The notes below the pieces were generated by a model, which was given only the letters and a program-made list of their open reading frames with translations, was not told where the DNA came from and made no database searches. Below are positions 23,676 to 36,374 of a stretch of DNA of 64,000 nucleotides, piece by piece (position 1 is the first letter of the stretch; each line of letters opens with the position of its first letter). The position numbers and the translations under genes are program-made. The DNA is taken from positions 62,001-126,000 of the forward strand of contig MARA01000049.1 of the NCBI GenBank assembly GCA_001792895.1, read 5' to 3'. This DNA is from Lentinus brumalis. Its lineage: Eukaryota; Basidiomycota; Agaricomycetes; Polyporales; Polyporaceae.

Positions 23676-24987
23676 TCAGGAATCCTGCCGTGGAGGGAAG
23701 TATTCGCCTGCCCAGAACGGCCGCCTGCGTGCTGCGAGCAGTCCCGGGTCCCGGCAGCCGCACGCGACGGCGCGGATCCAGATCGACGCCCCGAGCACCG
23801 CATACGTCGGCCCCGCAGGTACCGGGCTGAGCACGAGGAGGATCGGGAATCCCTCCTGGTCTCGCCAACACAGATCTGCCAATGTATAGGAGCCGAACTC
23901 GACGACAGGGAGATGAGCCATGACACCGTGCGGGGTGATCGATAGGGTCACAACACGACCACCGCACAATGACGATGTTAGCGTGGCCTAGAAGAACACG
24001 GTGAGCATGTGCCTGAAGCGAACATCACTAGCGTACCTGGGCATCCGACTGGTCCAGCAATCCGTGCGGACTGTAGCGGACAACCTTGTCGTCGCGGGTT
24101 TTGTACATCCTTGGAGATGTGGCAAAAAGACCGAAGTTGGCGAGTGAGTAAGAGTCGGCGTCGCGTGGTCTGCCCGGATCGCCCGCAAGGCTGCCCATAC
24201 ACTCCGATCCCCAGGCGAAGAGAGTCGTGTCCGCGCTCTTCTTCATGATCTCCTCCTGGAGCCGCTGGAACGCCTTGCTGCCCTCGCCGTACAGCGTCGG
24301 CATGTTGATGTCGAAGATACCGAGCAGGCAGTACGCTTCGTCTTCCAAACGGGTCGTCCTCCTCTCGACAGCCCAAGACATCCGTTCTCCGATGCTGAAG
24401 TCGTCCAACGACCGCTGCAGCGTCAAGAGGCTCACGGGAATATGCGCGGCCTTCTCGATCTCCGGCGCGAGGTCGACCTTTGTACCCATGGTCTCCCATT
24501 CCTTGGATAGAAAGAGGACGAGGCGGGGAGCGACGAGCTCCTGCAGCGTCCAGCCACGGCGATGCCACCGGCTCGTATGGAACTGCCCCCAGCCAGGCTG
24601 ATGCCCGAGACTCGGATGAAACGCCTTGTCGGCATCAACGTCGTTCAGAAAGGCGTAGCAGACGCGAGAGAGGGCGTAATAGCGGAACATGGAGTTGATG
24701 GCCTCCGAGAGCTCCGCGCTGCTTGTCTTGTCGATGCAGCAAGTGTCGATCCACACCCATCTGTGGCCATGTCGCTCCGCGAGCTCGCAGGATCGTTTGA
24801 TCTTCTCGCATGCAAGATCGCGCGGGTTCTGGCCTTTCTGGGCGCACTTCGCGCGGAGGTGCTGGAGGTCTTGAAATGTCTGCTCTTCCTGGCCCCAGAC
24901 GTGAGAGAGAATTGCGTAGCCTCCCTCGACAGCGTCCGGGGAGACGAAGTACTGCAGCTCTGCGCGACTGGAGCTGAGCAGCCACAT
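23676..24987 (-). CDS. HET2-B: HET-domain protein with truncated, novel C-terminus (420 aa)
   Basis: Exon 1 is 24987-24037 (317 codons) and carries the complete HET domain with the same motifs as HET2-A. A 49 bp intron with a gtacgc donor precedes exon 2, 23987-23676. Exon 2 begins like HET2-A (ATLTSSLCGGRVVTLSITPHG) but leaves the family sequence soon after PTYAV and reads into spacer DNA, giving an unrelated basic tail that ends ...FPPRQDS. It lacks the codons for D-A-D-Q-W just before the junction. The promoter keeps the TATA-like box. There is no frameshift, so a HET-only protein could be made. Confidence 0.8.
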
Positions 24988-25038
24988 GCTTGTAGTCGCA
25001 GTGAATGCGATGCAAGGTGAGAGCGCATCTCACTCTTG

Positions 25039-25101
25039 CTTATAACCAGAACTCACAACACGAGTGTATTTAAGGTAATCACTGCCGTATGTCAATTACG
25101 G
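25039..25101 (-). promoter_or_regulatory. HET2-B promoter elements
   Basis: Minus-strand TTATAAG at 25039-25045, about 52 bp upstream of the ATG, and the inverted repeat ccgta-tgtcaat-tacgg at 25085-25101. Confidence 0.5.
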
Positions 25102-25419
25102 TGCGAGTCTTCGAGGGTATCAGCCCGACAGCTGGTACCCAAATCGACTTGTTACTTATCAATCAGCAGTAATCGGCAGTAAGCAAGATACTCGTACTTC
25201 GTCAATACGTTAGAGCCAAGTTGCGGTAGTCTCGCAGATGATGCATGGAGAGGAGGAGGAGGAGTAGACCGTGTCTTATCCGAGTACTCGTTGAGGCTTT
25301 GAGTATCAACACGGTCCGTACGTGCGCGCTCGACGCCACCCGATCGATGACGACATGCGGCGCACAGTGCGCTCGCTCTCTCGACTCCTCGCATCTCAGA
25401 CAACAACCAGTCCGCGTCC

Positions 25420-27108
25420 GTGCCACGTCGCTCGCCCTCGGCCACGCTCGCACCTGCAGCTGCCCTCCTCTGTGCTCTCCCACCTTGGCCTCCCTCAGTC
25501 CGTCGCTCATGCTACGCCAGCCTCTCTCTTCGCGCGTCCCTCTCGCCTGCCGCCCGTTCTCGCTTGGCTCGACCGCATACAGTCATGCAAGGCGCAAGCT
25601 CCTCACCCCGGACGTGGGCACGCGTGGTATGCCGCTTCTCTCCTCCCTGCCTCCTTGCTCCTTGCGCCGTCGTGTCGCTGTATCTCTCTGCTCAGTCGTA
25701 CATCCTCCCCATGATCGCTACTCTCTGGGAACCCCACGCAAGCACACCGCTGTACGCATCCCCAAGTGGTGTTGTTCCCGCCGTTTATCGCCTTGCGCCC
25801 CACTCTCGTGCGTCTACGCGCCGACCGTCGCTGCTAGGGTCAGACACCGCAAGCATGGTGCGTCGTATTGCTCCCGTTACATGTTCTGTACTAACCTTGC
25901 ATGATTCACCATGCTACCCCTCCATGTCCTACAGCTAGGCCACCACGAGTGCTTACAAGTCACCGCACCTCGCGCCCGCACCTCGTCCTCCTCGGCTCAA
26001 CGTCCCCTGCACGAATCTCACGGCACCTTCAGTCCCCTCGCCCCGCACGTGCAGACAGACGTCCTTCACAAACACGGCGCCGTACCAGAGCCTCTTCAAC
26101 GTCTTTCCGAGCGTCGCCCTCTCGCCTCAGCCGCGGACATCCCGTTGGCATACACCGGTCGACGGACGGTATCTCACCGCCGCTCACTGAAGCTGGCGAT
26201 GTCGACGCGCCCTTGCGCTCACACGAACAGCCCTCGCAGCACCCGCTCAACGACATACAGAAGCTCACTACGGAATCCCGGGCGCGTGGTCTCGCCGTCG
26301 TAGCGCGTCGCGGCCGCCGCATCACTGCCGGTGTTCGTGCTGGTAAGTACTGTACACGCCGGTCAGTGAGATGCGTCACATTCAGCTGATCAACTTACCC
26401 GGTCCGCGCGCAGCGACAACAGGGACGCGCCGGCGTTGCCGCTATGCTACGTACGAGGTCCACACTGACTTGTCTATTTACCTCCCTCACTCACGAGCAT
26501 CCCCGGCCGCACGCCCATCTCGCTCGCGCGATCCCACCCCTGCTGAGAAGAGTACACGCCCGACGCCGCCGCGCTGGCATCTGTAGTCACGGTGAGTCCA
26601 GGGCATGCACACATGGCGTACGCGCGCTCACCGACTCCGGGGTCAGACACTGGCAGCTGGTGCTCACGGCGCGTCGGTCAGTGCTCCCGTGTGCAGGTAC
26701 GTGATGCGGATTCCGGAACTCACCTGCGGACTCGTACTGTGCTTCAATCATGGCCGGCTGGCCGTGCGGCGCGAGCGGCGAGGAGCGAGAGCAGCTGTGG
26801 ACGAGGTGAGTGGGCACGCAGCACGCTGCAGGAGGTCGAGGAAGGTACGTACCGGGCGGTGTCAAGAACGCTGGGAGAGCGCAGCGCGGACGGCTGTCAA
26901 CGTGGGTGAGCAGGACGGGGGCAAGGTACGTGTGTGCGCCGTGTGTCGAGCCGCTCACCTCGTTTGTTATAGCATGGACGCGTGCGTGTTCGGTTCGGAG
27001 CCATCCGCGGTGCGTCCCAGCACCGTCGATGCGCGCAGGCGACGGCGCGGACCGAACGTCACTCCGCATCTGCGCTCGGGCGAGCGATCGAGCGGTACGT
27101 GTACTTAA
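25420..27108 (+). other. U2 spacer, first block: candidate spliced plus-strand gene, unrecognised
   Basis: Possible intron gtgcgt (about 25858) to ctacag (25935) with a ctaac branch-like site, and gtaagt (about 26343) to gcgcag (26412). Open reading between them includes HGAVPEPLQRLSERRPLAS in one frame and LTEAGDVDAPLRSHEQPSQ in another, suggesting an indel near 26165. A series of very short exon-like pieces follows to about 27100. No domain is recognised, and it is identical in U3. Confidence 0.25.
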
Positions 27109-27907
27109 GTACTTGAGAGGGCGGTGTCATGATGTCGAGGCAGCGTTCAAGCTGCACGAAATGTCGATGTCCCTTCGTCCTGCATGTTCGCGGCCGAGCT
27201 CAGGCTGAGAGTGAATAGATCTGGTTCCTCCTCCCCCGTGTCATTCGTCCAGTCTGTTGCGTGCCGACCTCGTCGGCGGCCTTGTGTGCTTCAACAATGC
27301 GTGTTCTCGCCGCTCGTCTTCTAGTAAGTAATAGCTGAGGAGGACGACCACTTGACTCGAATGCACAGGGCTTGCGGCTGTGATGTGTGGATGGATGCAC
27401 TGTGTGCCTGGCTTGAGTTCTGTTTGTCGTTTGATCCTTGCGTGCCGTGTTGAGTCCCGAACGGTTGCCTTCTGGGAAGCGAGTCCCTCTTCTGCTGACC
27501 TGTGTCATGGATGGGCTGCTCGGCCGAGAAGTGCCAGTGCGAATATTCGGTAGTACTAGGCATGATGGTCGTCATCAGGATTGGACAGCTGGACGCTTCG
27601 CTCCTGTAGTCCAGGACGGCCACATTGATGAGCTCCCGGTTTCTCATCTGTGTGATGTTGTCTATAGTGAGCTTCCAGCCTCAGGAATACGCGGTGGTCA
27701 CTGCGCTACCGTGTGCTTGAGCTTTTCCATGGATGAGAAGGCAGGACTGGGAGGATCCGAGTTGTAGACAGCGTGCATGACTGGGAAGCCGGGAGACATC
27801 TCGCTACCTGCATTCTGAGGTCCGCGAGGCCCGCATGCTGCAATGACCAGGCTACGTATTGATGACCAGGGTCCAGGTGGTACACTCGGGTTACGAGCCC
27901 GCCGGCA
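27109..27907. other. U2 spacer, no convincing gene
   Basis: Overlapping ORFs on both strands without motifs. It contains the diagnostic indel near 27663-27690 at which U2 agrees with U4 but not U3. Confidence 0.4.
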
Positions 27908-28147
27908 TCATCGCGAGCGAGCAGTCGGAATATTCAGATGCGCAAAGTGGCTGTCATTGTGAGAATACATTGGATACCGACGTACAACAGCCTGAGGGAT
28001 CGCGGGGGATAGTCTAGTCACTCTACGGGCTTCTGGACAGTGAGGACAGATATATGTAGCACTGCCAAACTGTGCAGCATTGGATGTACTGAAGAACTTG
28101 AACGGTCGAGAGCCCTTGCACGTCCGACACGGGAGGACAGGACGCAT
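27908..28147 (-). CDS. Zinc-ribbon-like small protein (79 aa), U2 copy
   Basis: Starts MRPVLPCRTCKGSRPFKFF and continues to YICPHC, giving CxxC, about 23 residues, then CxxC, a pattern that could bind zinc. The first 40 residues look ordered and the rest is basic and of low complexity. The frame is open in U2, U3 and U4 and broken by a stop in U1. No upstream exon or signal was found. It resembles the many small GRF/zinc-ribbon-like ORFs of mushroom genomes, but the family is not certain. Confidence 0.35.
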   Translation of the reverse strand: MRPVLPCRTCKGSRPFKFFSTSNAAQFGSATYICPHCPEARRVTRLSPAIPQAVVRRYPMYSHNDSHFAHLNIPTARSR

Positions 28148-28714
28148 GCCATGAATGGAGGCGAGGCGAGGAACGTTGAACTGAGCGCGATGCGAACGCG
28201 CAGGACACGCGAGAGGATTCAGGGAAGGTCATGTACGTCGCCGGGAGACGGCCTCATTGTAAGCGAGGCGTCGAGGAATTGACACCGTGGTGGAGGATCT
28301 TGGCAAGGTCGCTTGGATATCCTATTGCATTGCACCTGGGAATGCGCGTTCCCTGCCGTACAAGTCGGTACGACGCACGCCTGTATCCGAGGTTAGACGT
28401 CAGTGTGACATCATGTCAGAAGGTTAGTTTGCTGCCGTGTACGAGACCGTCCCGGACAGAGATCGGACGTACCTCCTGCCGAGTGTCGATAGGAAATGTC
28501 ACAGTCTGTCGTCCGGTTTCGGGCTATACGTCTCCCATGTCAATCTAGTACCAGCGCGGAGCGAGCACTGTCACCAGGCCGTGCCGCAAGTGGGCTTGGG
28601 TCACAGTGACCGTGCAGCTTGACCGCCGGTGACCGGGCAATCGACTGCTAGCACCTAGTAGCACAAGCAGGGAGGAGGTATCGTTCATCGGTGCAATATT
28701 TCTGCGGAATCCTG

Positions 28715-29850
28715 AGAGCTGCGCAACGATGATTGAAAGCGTACCGAGGGACACCTTGACGGCCAGAAACGTAAGGTGCGGAAGAGACAGTGTCTCGAGG
28801 GCAGTCGAGCCATCGTGCTCGCGTGCGAGATTGGTGCATGGTCGCCGGTGATTGCTGCATGATTGTGTCTGATTCCCGGCACGCTCGAGCATCGAGGCAG
28901 AGGAACCGATGGCCGGCCTCGTTCCAGGTTTACGTTGGACCTCCGCCGAGCACGTTCGCGGCCGCGGCATCTGGAGACAATGTCAGCGGGGTGCAAGCTG
29001 CATCAAGCGAACCTGCCTTCCGACTTGCGTACTACTTCTTGAAGCTGAGGGACAATGTCTCGCTGCTTGTCTGCGCTACATGCTCGAGGTCGCTCTCCCG
29101 GCAGTCGACTGCTAGTAAAGCCTGAGAGGATGCGGTCAGTTACCTCATGTTTCCGGGGTGCGGAGGGAGACAGTTCGAGGAAGGGAAGCGTACCGGATGT
29201 GGAGGGTTACTCGGAGTATCTCGGAGTCGTGCTTGCCTTCGAATCCGGATGAATGTTGCATGATATTATTGTGAAGAGCCCGTTCGAGCTGCGCAACGAT
29301 GATTGAAAGTGTACCGAGGGACAGCGTGACAGCCAGAAACGTAAGGTGCGGCAGAGACAGCGTCGAGTCGAGGACAGTCGAGCCATCGTGCTCGCGTGCG
29401 GGATTGGTGCATGGTCGTCGGTGGGTGCTGCATGATTGTGTCCGATTTCCGGCACGCTCGAGCATCGAGGCAGAGGAACCAATGGCCGGCCTCGTTCCAG
29501 GTTTACGTTGGACCTCTGCAGAGCATGCTCGCGGCCGCGGCTTCTGGAGAAATGTCAGTCGGCTGGATCAAGCGAACCTGTCTTCCGACTTGCGTACTAC
29601 TTCATGAAGCTGAGGGACAATGTCTCGCTGCTTGTCTGCGCTCCATGCTCGAGGTCGCTCTCCCGGCAGTCGACTGCTGGTAACTTCTGAGAGGATGCGG
29701 TCAGTTACCTCATGTTTCCGGGGTGCGGAGGGAGACAGTTCGAGGTAGGGAAGCCTACCGAATAAGCAGGGTTACTCGGAGTATCTCGGAGTCGTGCTTG
29801 CCTCCCGAATCCGGATGATTGTTGCACAATATTATTGCGAAGAGCCCGTT
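28715..29850. repeat. Internal tandem duplication of about 570 bp, present twice only in U2
   Basis: First copy 28715-29285, second 29286 to about 29850. Both start gagctgcgcaacgatgattg and include gcatcgaggcagaggaacc and the cggcagtcgactgct segment. They differ by substitutions and short indels, so this duplication is older than the most recent array copies. U1, U3 and U4 have one copy each. Confidence 0.75.
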
Positions 29851-31094
29851 TGATGCGACCGCGTCATGGGTGTGATCTGCGGCGTTGTCCAGCCGCGGCT
29901 GTCGATATTCATGCAAACGGTTAGCGAGGTCAGAGTAAACGGCGAAGGCACAGTGACAGAATAACCATACCTTGCGGTCCTGATGATGAATTGCCTAAGG
30001 GGTCGTATTCAGCACTCTTGCCTGTGCGTCTGGTGTATCCGAATCTCCGGGACGTGAGAATTGCTTGACGTGCCTGCATCCTGTTCGATATCACGCTGGA
30101 ACAAGCGACGGCGGTTGGCGTACCTCGACGGAATTACCACGCACAGTCTTTTGGCCCTGCCGAACGCATCATGATGCTGCCCCGCGAGCCTCCGCCATAG
30201 CACTTCTAGTGGACGTTCTGCACGGGAATAAAATGTTCTTGAGGCCGTATCTTCACCAGACGCCGTGCGTGCGTACCTGAGGAATGCTTCAGACGACCGT
30301 ACTTCGTCTTCCCGAGGGTGGGGCGTGTTTGCTCCGAGGAGTCCACCGTAGCAGTGCCCGAAGCGGTTGCGCTTGGCCGTGTTTTACAGGTCTTCCTACA
30401 GTTCCTGGTCCTGTCGGCATATGGCATGTTAGTCGAGCGCAGGCTGCGAGGATGTGAATGTTTACCTGCATTAGAGCCTGTGACTGCACGAGGCTGATCC
30501 GAAACTCGGTGGTTTTCCACCTGCGAGACGAGATCCGACGCATTGATAGTGGTATTTGCAGAGATGAAGCGAGAAGCAAAGGACGCTGGCATGTTCCGTA
30601 ATGTTGCGGCCGCCGCTCTGAGTGTCTTGTACACACGGCGGGGTTGCTCTCACCCGGCGGTGTCGTCTAGACCGTTCTTCGTGCGTTGTCATCCCGTCGC
30701 TACCCTCGACACGTCTTCCTTCCTCCCCTCTCGCCCAGCAAGCCCGCTGCTGACGTCTCGCTTTGTCAAGGCCCCACCCTCTGAGAAGTACAACAATCCA
30801 GTGCCGCTGGAGAAGCCGAGAGGCTTGGACTCAAGGCGGGAGGAGACGAGGAGACGCTAGGTGTGGTAGCTAACGTCCGGGGTGAGTTTGCGTACATGGC
30901 AGACAATCTGCGGTTTGCTTACCTCCTGCGTTGCGCCCACGGCGCGTGCTGTACACGAGAGCAAGGAAGGGCGGACGGCGGACAGTCATTTCCGAGGTAA
31001 GTAGATTCGATGCTACCGGCATCCGTCGCAGCCTCCGCCGCTTCCCGGAGGACCGTCTCCTTGTCTGCTCAATGGCGGACTCGCAACATCCCTG
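29851..31094. other. U2 spacer, degenerate coding-like minus-strand block
   Basis: Minus-strand fragments equivalent to those near 22000-22600 in U1 recur here (for example 30206-30634), with splice-like junctions but no full frame. No product is recognised. Confidence 0.3.
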
Positions 31095-31412
31095 CTACTC
31101 GCTAGCCAAGACAAACGGTGAGCTGTCCATGACGCCTGTCGAGAAGCCACTCACATACAGTCTATGCATCCGAGAGAGGACGGCGATGGCCCGCCGGGAG
31201 AGCTCGGGTACCTCGGGAGTTATCAGGCGCACAGTGCACTGTCGAGGCACATTGCCCCGGTCGAGTAGACGTCCGTAGTGTACTCGTCTTTCACGCGCGT
31301 TGTCCGCGGTTGTGGTTGTCGTGGTCGGAACGAGAGCGCGTACAAGGCTGTGCAGGCGCGAAATCCGGCCATCGATTGCCTCTTGCTGTGTTGTCCTGGT
31401 GTCAAGGACCAT
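31095..31412 (-). other. Conserved coding-like block (helical), U2 copy
   Basis: A 105-codon ORF, starting MVLDTRTTQQEAIDGRISR. The same sequence recurs in U3 and U4 and a diverged one in U1. Probably an exon of an unrecognised gene. Confidence 0.3.
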
Positions 31413-32025
31413 ATGAGCGTGTTCTTCGAGTGTACTGTGCGCGTCGGAGGAGTAGGGAAAGGCAGAAAATATATTTGTTTCTACGCTACCACATGCCCGG
31501 AAATCCCGCGTTCGAGACAGCGCTACGTGTGGCTAACGTCGTGAGAAGCACGCGGTATCCGAAGAGCAAGAACGCGCCGCGCTGGGGTTCCTCGCTCCAC
31601 GACACGCACAGCTCGTGTCCTGAAGACACCGGTGTCCTCCCCCACTCTGCACCCCACAATCCACTCATCCTCCCTGTCTCCCGCTCGTATGGCAGTGTGC
31701 TCGCCGTAATGCCATCCTGGACGCAGGCTGAGCATAGAGACACGCTCAACGCGGATCGACGCACCTCGGAGTGCGGCGCAAGTCCCCACAGACATAGCGC
31801 ACCGCGTGCAGACGACCTGTACAGCACGAAGTGTTATATCAACAAAACATCATCCACCACAAAGCACCACCCACAGAACACCGTAAGGTCAGGAATCCTG
31901 CCGTGGAGGGAAGTATTCGCCTGCCCAGAACGGCCGCCTGCGTGCTGCGAGCAGTCCCGGGTCCGGCAGCCGCACGCGACGGCGCGGATCCAGATCGACG
32001 CCCCGAGCACCGCATACGTCGGTCC

Positions 32026-33220
32026 CTACTCAGGCTGGTCCGCGTCCGCAGGTATCGGGCTGAGCACGAGGAGGATCGGGAATCCCTCCTGGTCTCGCCA
32101 ACACAGATCTGCCAATGTATAGGAGCCGAACTCGACGACAGGGAGATGAGCCATGACACCGTGCGGGGTGATCGATAGGGTCACAACACGACCACCGCAC
32201 AATGACGATGTTAGCGTGGCCTAGAAGAACACGGTGAGCATGTGCCTGAAGCGAACATCACTAGCGTACCTGGGCATCCGACTGGTCCAGCAATCCGTGC
32301 GGACTGTAGCGGACAACCCTGTCGTCGCGGGTTTTGTACATCCTTGGAGATGTGGCAAAAAGACCGAAGTTGGCGAGTGAGTAAGAGTCGGCGTCGCGTG
32401 GTCTGCCCGGATCGCCCGCAAGGCTGCCCATACACTCCGATCCCCAGGCGAAGAGAGTCGTGTCCGCGCTCTTCTTCATGATCTCCTCCTGGAGCCGCTG
32501 GAACGCCTTGCTGCCCTCGCCGTACAGCGTCGGCATGTTGATGTCGAAGATACCGAGCAGGCAGTACGCTTCGTCTTCCAAACGGGTCGTCCTCCTCTCG
32601 ACAGCCCAAGACATCCGTTCTCCGATGCTGAAGTCGTCCAACGACCGCTGCAGCGTCAAGAGGCTCACGGGAATATGCGCGGCCTTCTCGATCTCCGGCG
32701 CGAGGTCGACCTTTGTACCCATGGTCTCCCATTCCTTGGATAGAAAGAGGACGAGGCGGGGAGCGACGAGCTCCTGCAGCGTCCAGCCACGGCGATGCCA
32801 CCGGCTCGCATGGAACTGCCCCCAGCCAGGCTGATGCCCGAGACTCGGATGAAACGCCTTGTCGGCATCAACGTCGTTCAGAAAGGCGTAGCAGACGCGA
32901 GAGAGGGCGTAATAGCGGAACATGGAGTTGATGGCCTCCGAGAGCTCCGCGCTGCTTGTCTTGTCGATGCAGCAAGTGTCGATCCACACCCATCTGTGGC
33001 CATGTCGCTCCGCGAGCTCGCAGGATCGTTTGATCTTCTCGCATGCAAGATCGCGCGGGTTCTGGCCTTTCTGGGCGCACTTCGCGCGGAGGTGCTGGAG
33101 GTCTTGAAATGTCTGCTCTTCCTGGCCCCAGACGTGAGAGAGAATTGCGTAGCCTCCCTCGACAGCGTCCGGGGAGACGAAGTACTGCAGCTCTGCGCGA
33201 CTGGAGCTGAGCAGCCACAT
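32026..33220 (-). CDS. HET2-C: HET-domain protein with very short C-terminus (381 aa)
   Basis: Exon 1, 33220-32270 (317 codons), differs from HET2-B by about two residues (FHASRW for FHTSRW; DDRVVR for DDKVVR). After the conserved 49 bp intron, exon 2 (32220-32026) encodes only 64 residues and stops at a TAG just after ...SPIPADADQPE, where HET2-A continues with QWGPTYAV. Local sequence changes next to the array junction created the stop. The HET domain itself is whole and the promoter is conserved. Confidence 0.8.
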
Positions 33221-33271
33221 GCTTGTAGTCGCAGTGAATGCGATGCAAGGTGAGAGCGCATCTCACTCTTG

Positions 33272-33334
33272 CTTATAACCAGAACTCACAACACGAGTGT
33301 ATTTAAGGTAATCACTGCCGTATGTCAATTACGG
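33272..33334 (-). promoter_or_regulatory. HET2-C promoter elements
   Basis: Same TATA-like box (33272-33278) and inverted repeat (33318-33334) as the other copies. Confidence 0.5.
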
Positions 33335-36134
33335 TGCGAGTCTTCGAGGGTATCAGCCCGACAGCTGGTACCCAAATCGACTTGTTACTTATCAATCAGC
33401 AGTAATCGGCAGTAAGCAAGATACTCGTACTTCGTCAATACGTTAGAGCCAAGTTGCGGTAGTCTCGCAGATGATGCATGGAGAGGAGGAGGAGGAGTAG
33501 ACCGTGTCTTATCCGAGTACTCGTTGAGGCTTTGAGTATCAACACGGTCCGTACGTGCGCGCTCGACGCCACCCGATCGATGACGACATGCGGCGCACAG
33601 TGCGCTCGCTCTCTCGACTCCTCGCATCTCAGACAACAACCAGTCCGCGTCCGTGCCACGTCGCTCGCCCTCGGCCACGCTCGCACCTGCAGCTGCCCTC
33701 CTCTGTGCTCTCCCACCTTGGCCTCCCTCAGTCCGTCGCTCATGCTACGCCAGCCTCTCTCTTCGCGCGTCCCTCTCGCCTGCCGCCCGTTCTCGCTTGG
33801 CTCGACCGCATACAGTCATGCAAGGCGCAAGCTCCTCACCCCGGACGTGGGCACGCGTGGTATGCCGCTTCTCTCCTCCCTGCCTCCTTGCTCCTTGCGC
33901 CGTCGTGTCGCTGTATCTCTCTGCTCAGTCGTACATCCTCCCCATGATCGCTACTCTCTGGGAACCCCACGCAAGCACACCGCTGTACGCATCCCCAAGT
34001 GGTGTTGTTCCCGCCGTTTATCGCCTTGCGCCCCACTCTCGTGCGTCTACGCGCCGACCGTCGCTGCTAGGGTCAGACACCGCAAGCATGGTGCGTCGTA
34101 TTGCTCCCGTTACATGTTCTGTACTAACCTTGCATGATTCACCATGCTACCCCTCCATGTCCTACAGCTAGGCCACCACGAGTGCTTACAAGTCACCGCA
34201 CCTCGCGCCCGCACCTCGTCCTCCTCGGCTCAACGTCCCCTGCACGAATCTCACGGCACCTTCAGTCCCCTCGCCCCGCACGTGCAGACAGACGTCCTTC
34301 ACAAACACGGCGCCGTACCAGAGCCTCTTCAACGTCTTTCCGAGCGTCGCCCTCTCGCCTCAGCCGCGGACATCCCGTTGGCATACACCGGTCGACGGAC
34401 GGTATCTCACCGCCGCTCACTGAAGCTGGCGATGTCGACGCGCCCTTGCGCTCACACGAACAGCCCTCGCAGCACCCGCTCAACGACATACAGAAGCTCA
34501 CTACGGAATCCCGGGCGCGTGGTCTCGCCGTCGTAGCGCGTCGCGGCCGCCGCATCACTGCCGGTGTTCGTGCTGGTAAGTACTGTACACGCCGGTCAGT
34601 GAGATGCGTCACATTCAGCTGATCAACTTACCCGGTCCGCGCGCAGCGACAACAGGGACGCGCCGGCGTTGCCGCTATGCTACGTACGAGGTCCACACTG
34701 ACTTGTCTATTTACCTCCCTCACTCACGAGCATCCCCGGCCGCACGCCCATCTCGCTCGCGCGATCCCACCCCTGCTGAGAAGAGTACACGCCCGACGCC
34801 GCCGCGCTGGCATCTGTAGTCACGGTGAGTCCAGGGCATGCACACATGGCGTACGCGCGCTCACCGACTCCGGGGTCAGACACTGGCAGCTGGTGCTCAC
34901 GGCGCGTCGGTCAGTGCTCCCGTGTGCAGGTACGTGATGCGGATTCCGGAACTCACCTGCGGACTCGTACTGTGCTTCAATCATGGCCGGCTGGCCGTGC
35001 GGCGCGAGCGGCGAGGAGCGAGAGCAGCTGTGGACGAGGTGAGTGGGCACGCAGCACGCTGCAGGAGGTCGAGGAAGGTACGTACCGGGCGGTGTCAAGA
35101 ACGCTGGGAGAGCGCAGCGCGGACGGCTGTCAACGTGGGTGAGCAGGACGGGGGCAAGGTACGTGTGTGCGCCGTGTGTCGAGCCGCTCACCTCGTTTGT
35201 TATAGCATGGACGCGTGCGTGTTCGGTTCGGAGCCATCCGCGGTGCGTCCCAGCACCGTCGATGCGCGCAGGCGACGGCGCGGACCGAACGTCACTCCGC
35301 ATCTGCGCTCGGGCGAGCGATCGAGCGGTACGTGTACTTAAGTACTTGAGAGGGCGGTGTCATGATGTCGAGGCAGCGTTCAAGCTGCACGAAATGTCGA
35401 TGTCCCTTCGTCCTGCATGTTCGCGGCCGAGCTCAGGCTGAGAGTGAATAGATCTGGTTCCTCCTCCCCCGTGTCATTCGTCCAGTCTGTTGCGTGCCGA
35501 CCTCGTCGGCGGCCTTGTGTGCTTCAACAATGCGTGTTCTCGCCGCTCGTCTTCTAGTAAGTAATAGCTGAGGAGGACGACCACTTGACTCGAATGCACA
35601 GGGCTTGCGGCTGTGATGTGTGGATGGATGCACTGTGTGCCTGGCTTGAGTTCTGTTTGTCGTTTGATCCTTGCGTGCCGTGTTGAGTCCCGAACGGTTG
35701 CCTTCTGGGAAGCGAGTCCCTCTTCTGCTGACCTGTGTCATGGATGGGCTGCTCGGCCGAGAAGTGCCAGTGCGAATATTCGGTAGTACTAGGCATGATG
35801 GTCGTCATCAGGATTGGACAGCTGGACGCTTCGCTCCTGTAGTCCAGGACGGCCACATTGATGAGCTCCCGGTTTCTCATCTGTGTGATGTTGTCTATAT
35901 GAGCTTCCAGCCTCAGGCGCGTGGTCACTGCGCTACCGTGTGCTTGAGCTTTTCCATGGATGAGAAGGCAGGACTGGGAGGATCCGAGTTGTAGACAGCG
36001 TGCATGACTGGGAAGCCGGGAGACATCTCGCTACCTGCATTCTGAGGTCCGCGAGGCCCGCATGCTGCAATGACCAGGCTACGTATTGATGACCAGGGTC
36101 CAGGTGGTACACTCGGGTTACGAGCCCGCCGGCA
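33335..36134. other. U3 spacer, first block; same content as U2
   Basis: Candidate plus-strand spliced region (33653-35341) and overlapping ORFs, matching U2 base for base over most of its length as far as I compared. No product is recognised. Confidence 0.35.
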
Positions 36135-36374
36135 TCATCGCGAGCGAGCAGTCGGAATATTCAGATGCGCAAAGTGGCTGTCATTGTGAGAATACATTGG
36201 ATACCGACGTACAACAGCCTGAGGGATCGCGGGGGATAGTCTAGTCACTCTACGGGCTTCTGGACAGTGAGGACAGATATATGTAGCACTGCCAAACTGT
36301 GCAGCATTGGATGTACTGAAGAACTTGAACGGTCGAGAGCCCTTGCACGTCCGACACGGGAGGACAGGACGCAT
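36135..36374 (-). CDS. Zinc-ribbon-like small protein (79 aa), U3 copy
   Basis: Protein identical to the U2 copy; same CxxC...CPHC pattern. Confidence 0.35.
   Translation of the reverse strand: MRPVLPCRTCKGSRPFKFFSTSNAAQFGSATYICPHCPEARRVTRLSPAIPQAVVRRYPMYSHNDSHFAHLNIPTARSR

Larger units (their letters stand above)
15731..23799. repeat. Array unit U1 (holds HET2-A), most divergent unit
   Basis: About 8.07 kb. The spacer differs from U2-U4 by many substitutions and indels, for example in 17440-18260 and 20400-22600, so it is the oldest-looking unit. It has one copy of the internal block that U2 carries twice, and a stop codon in the zinc-ribbon ORF. Confidence 0.85.
23800..32011. repeat. Array unit U2 (holds HET2-B)
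   Basis: About 8.21 kb, the longest unit because a 570 bp block is duplicated inside it (28715-29850). Its left half (about 25000-27650) is almost the same as that of U3 over the same span. Confidence 0.85.

Noticed and set aside
23978..24568. A 196-codon minus ORF, repeated in all units, in a second frame of the HET exon
   Set aside because: Shadow frame of HET exon 1; its apparent conservation follows from DNA identity.
35336..35347. 12-bp palindrome gtacttaagtac as a regulatory site
   Set aside because: Lost in U4 with no other sign of function; short palindromes are expected by chance in this much sequence.
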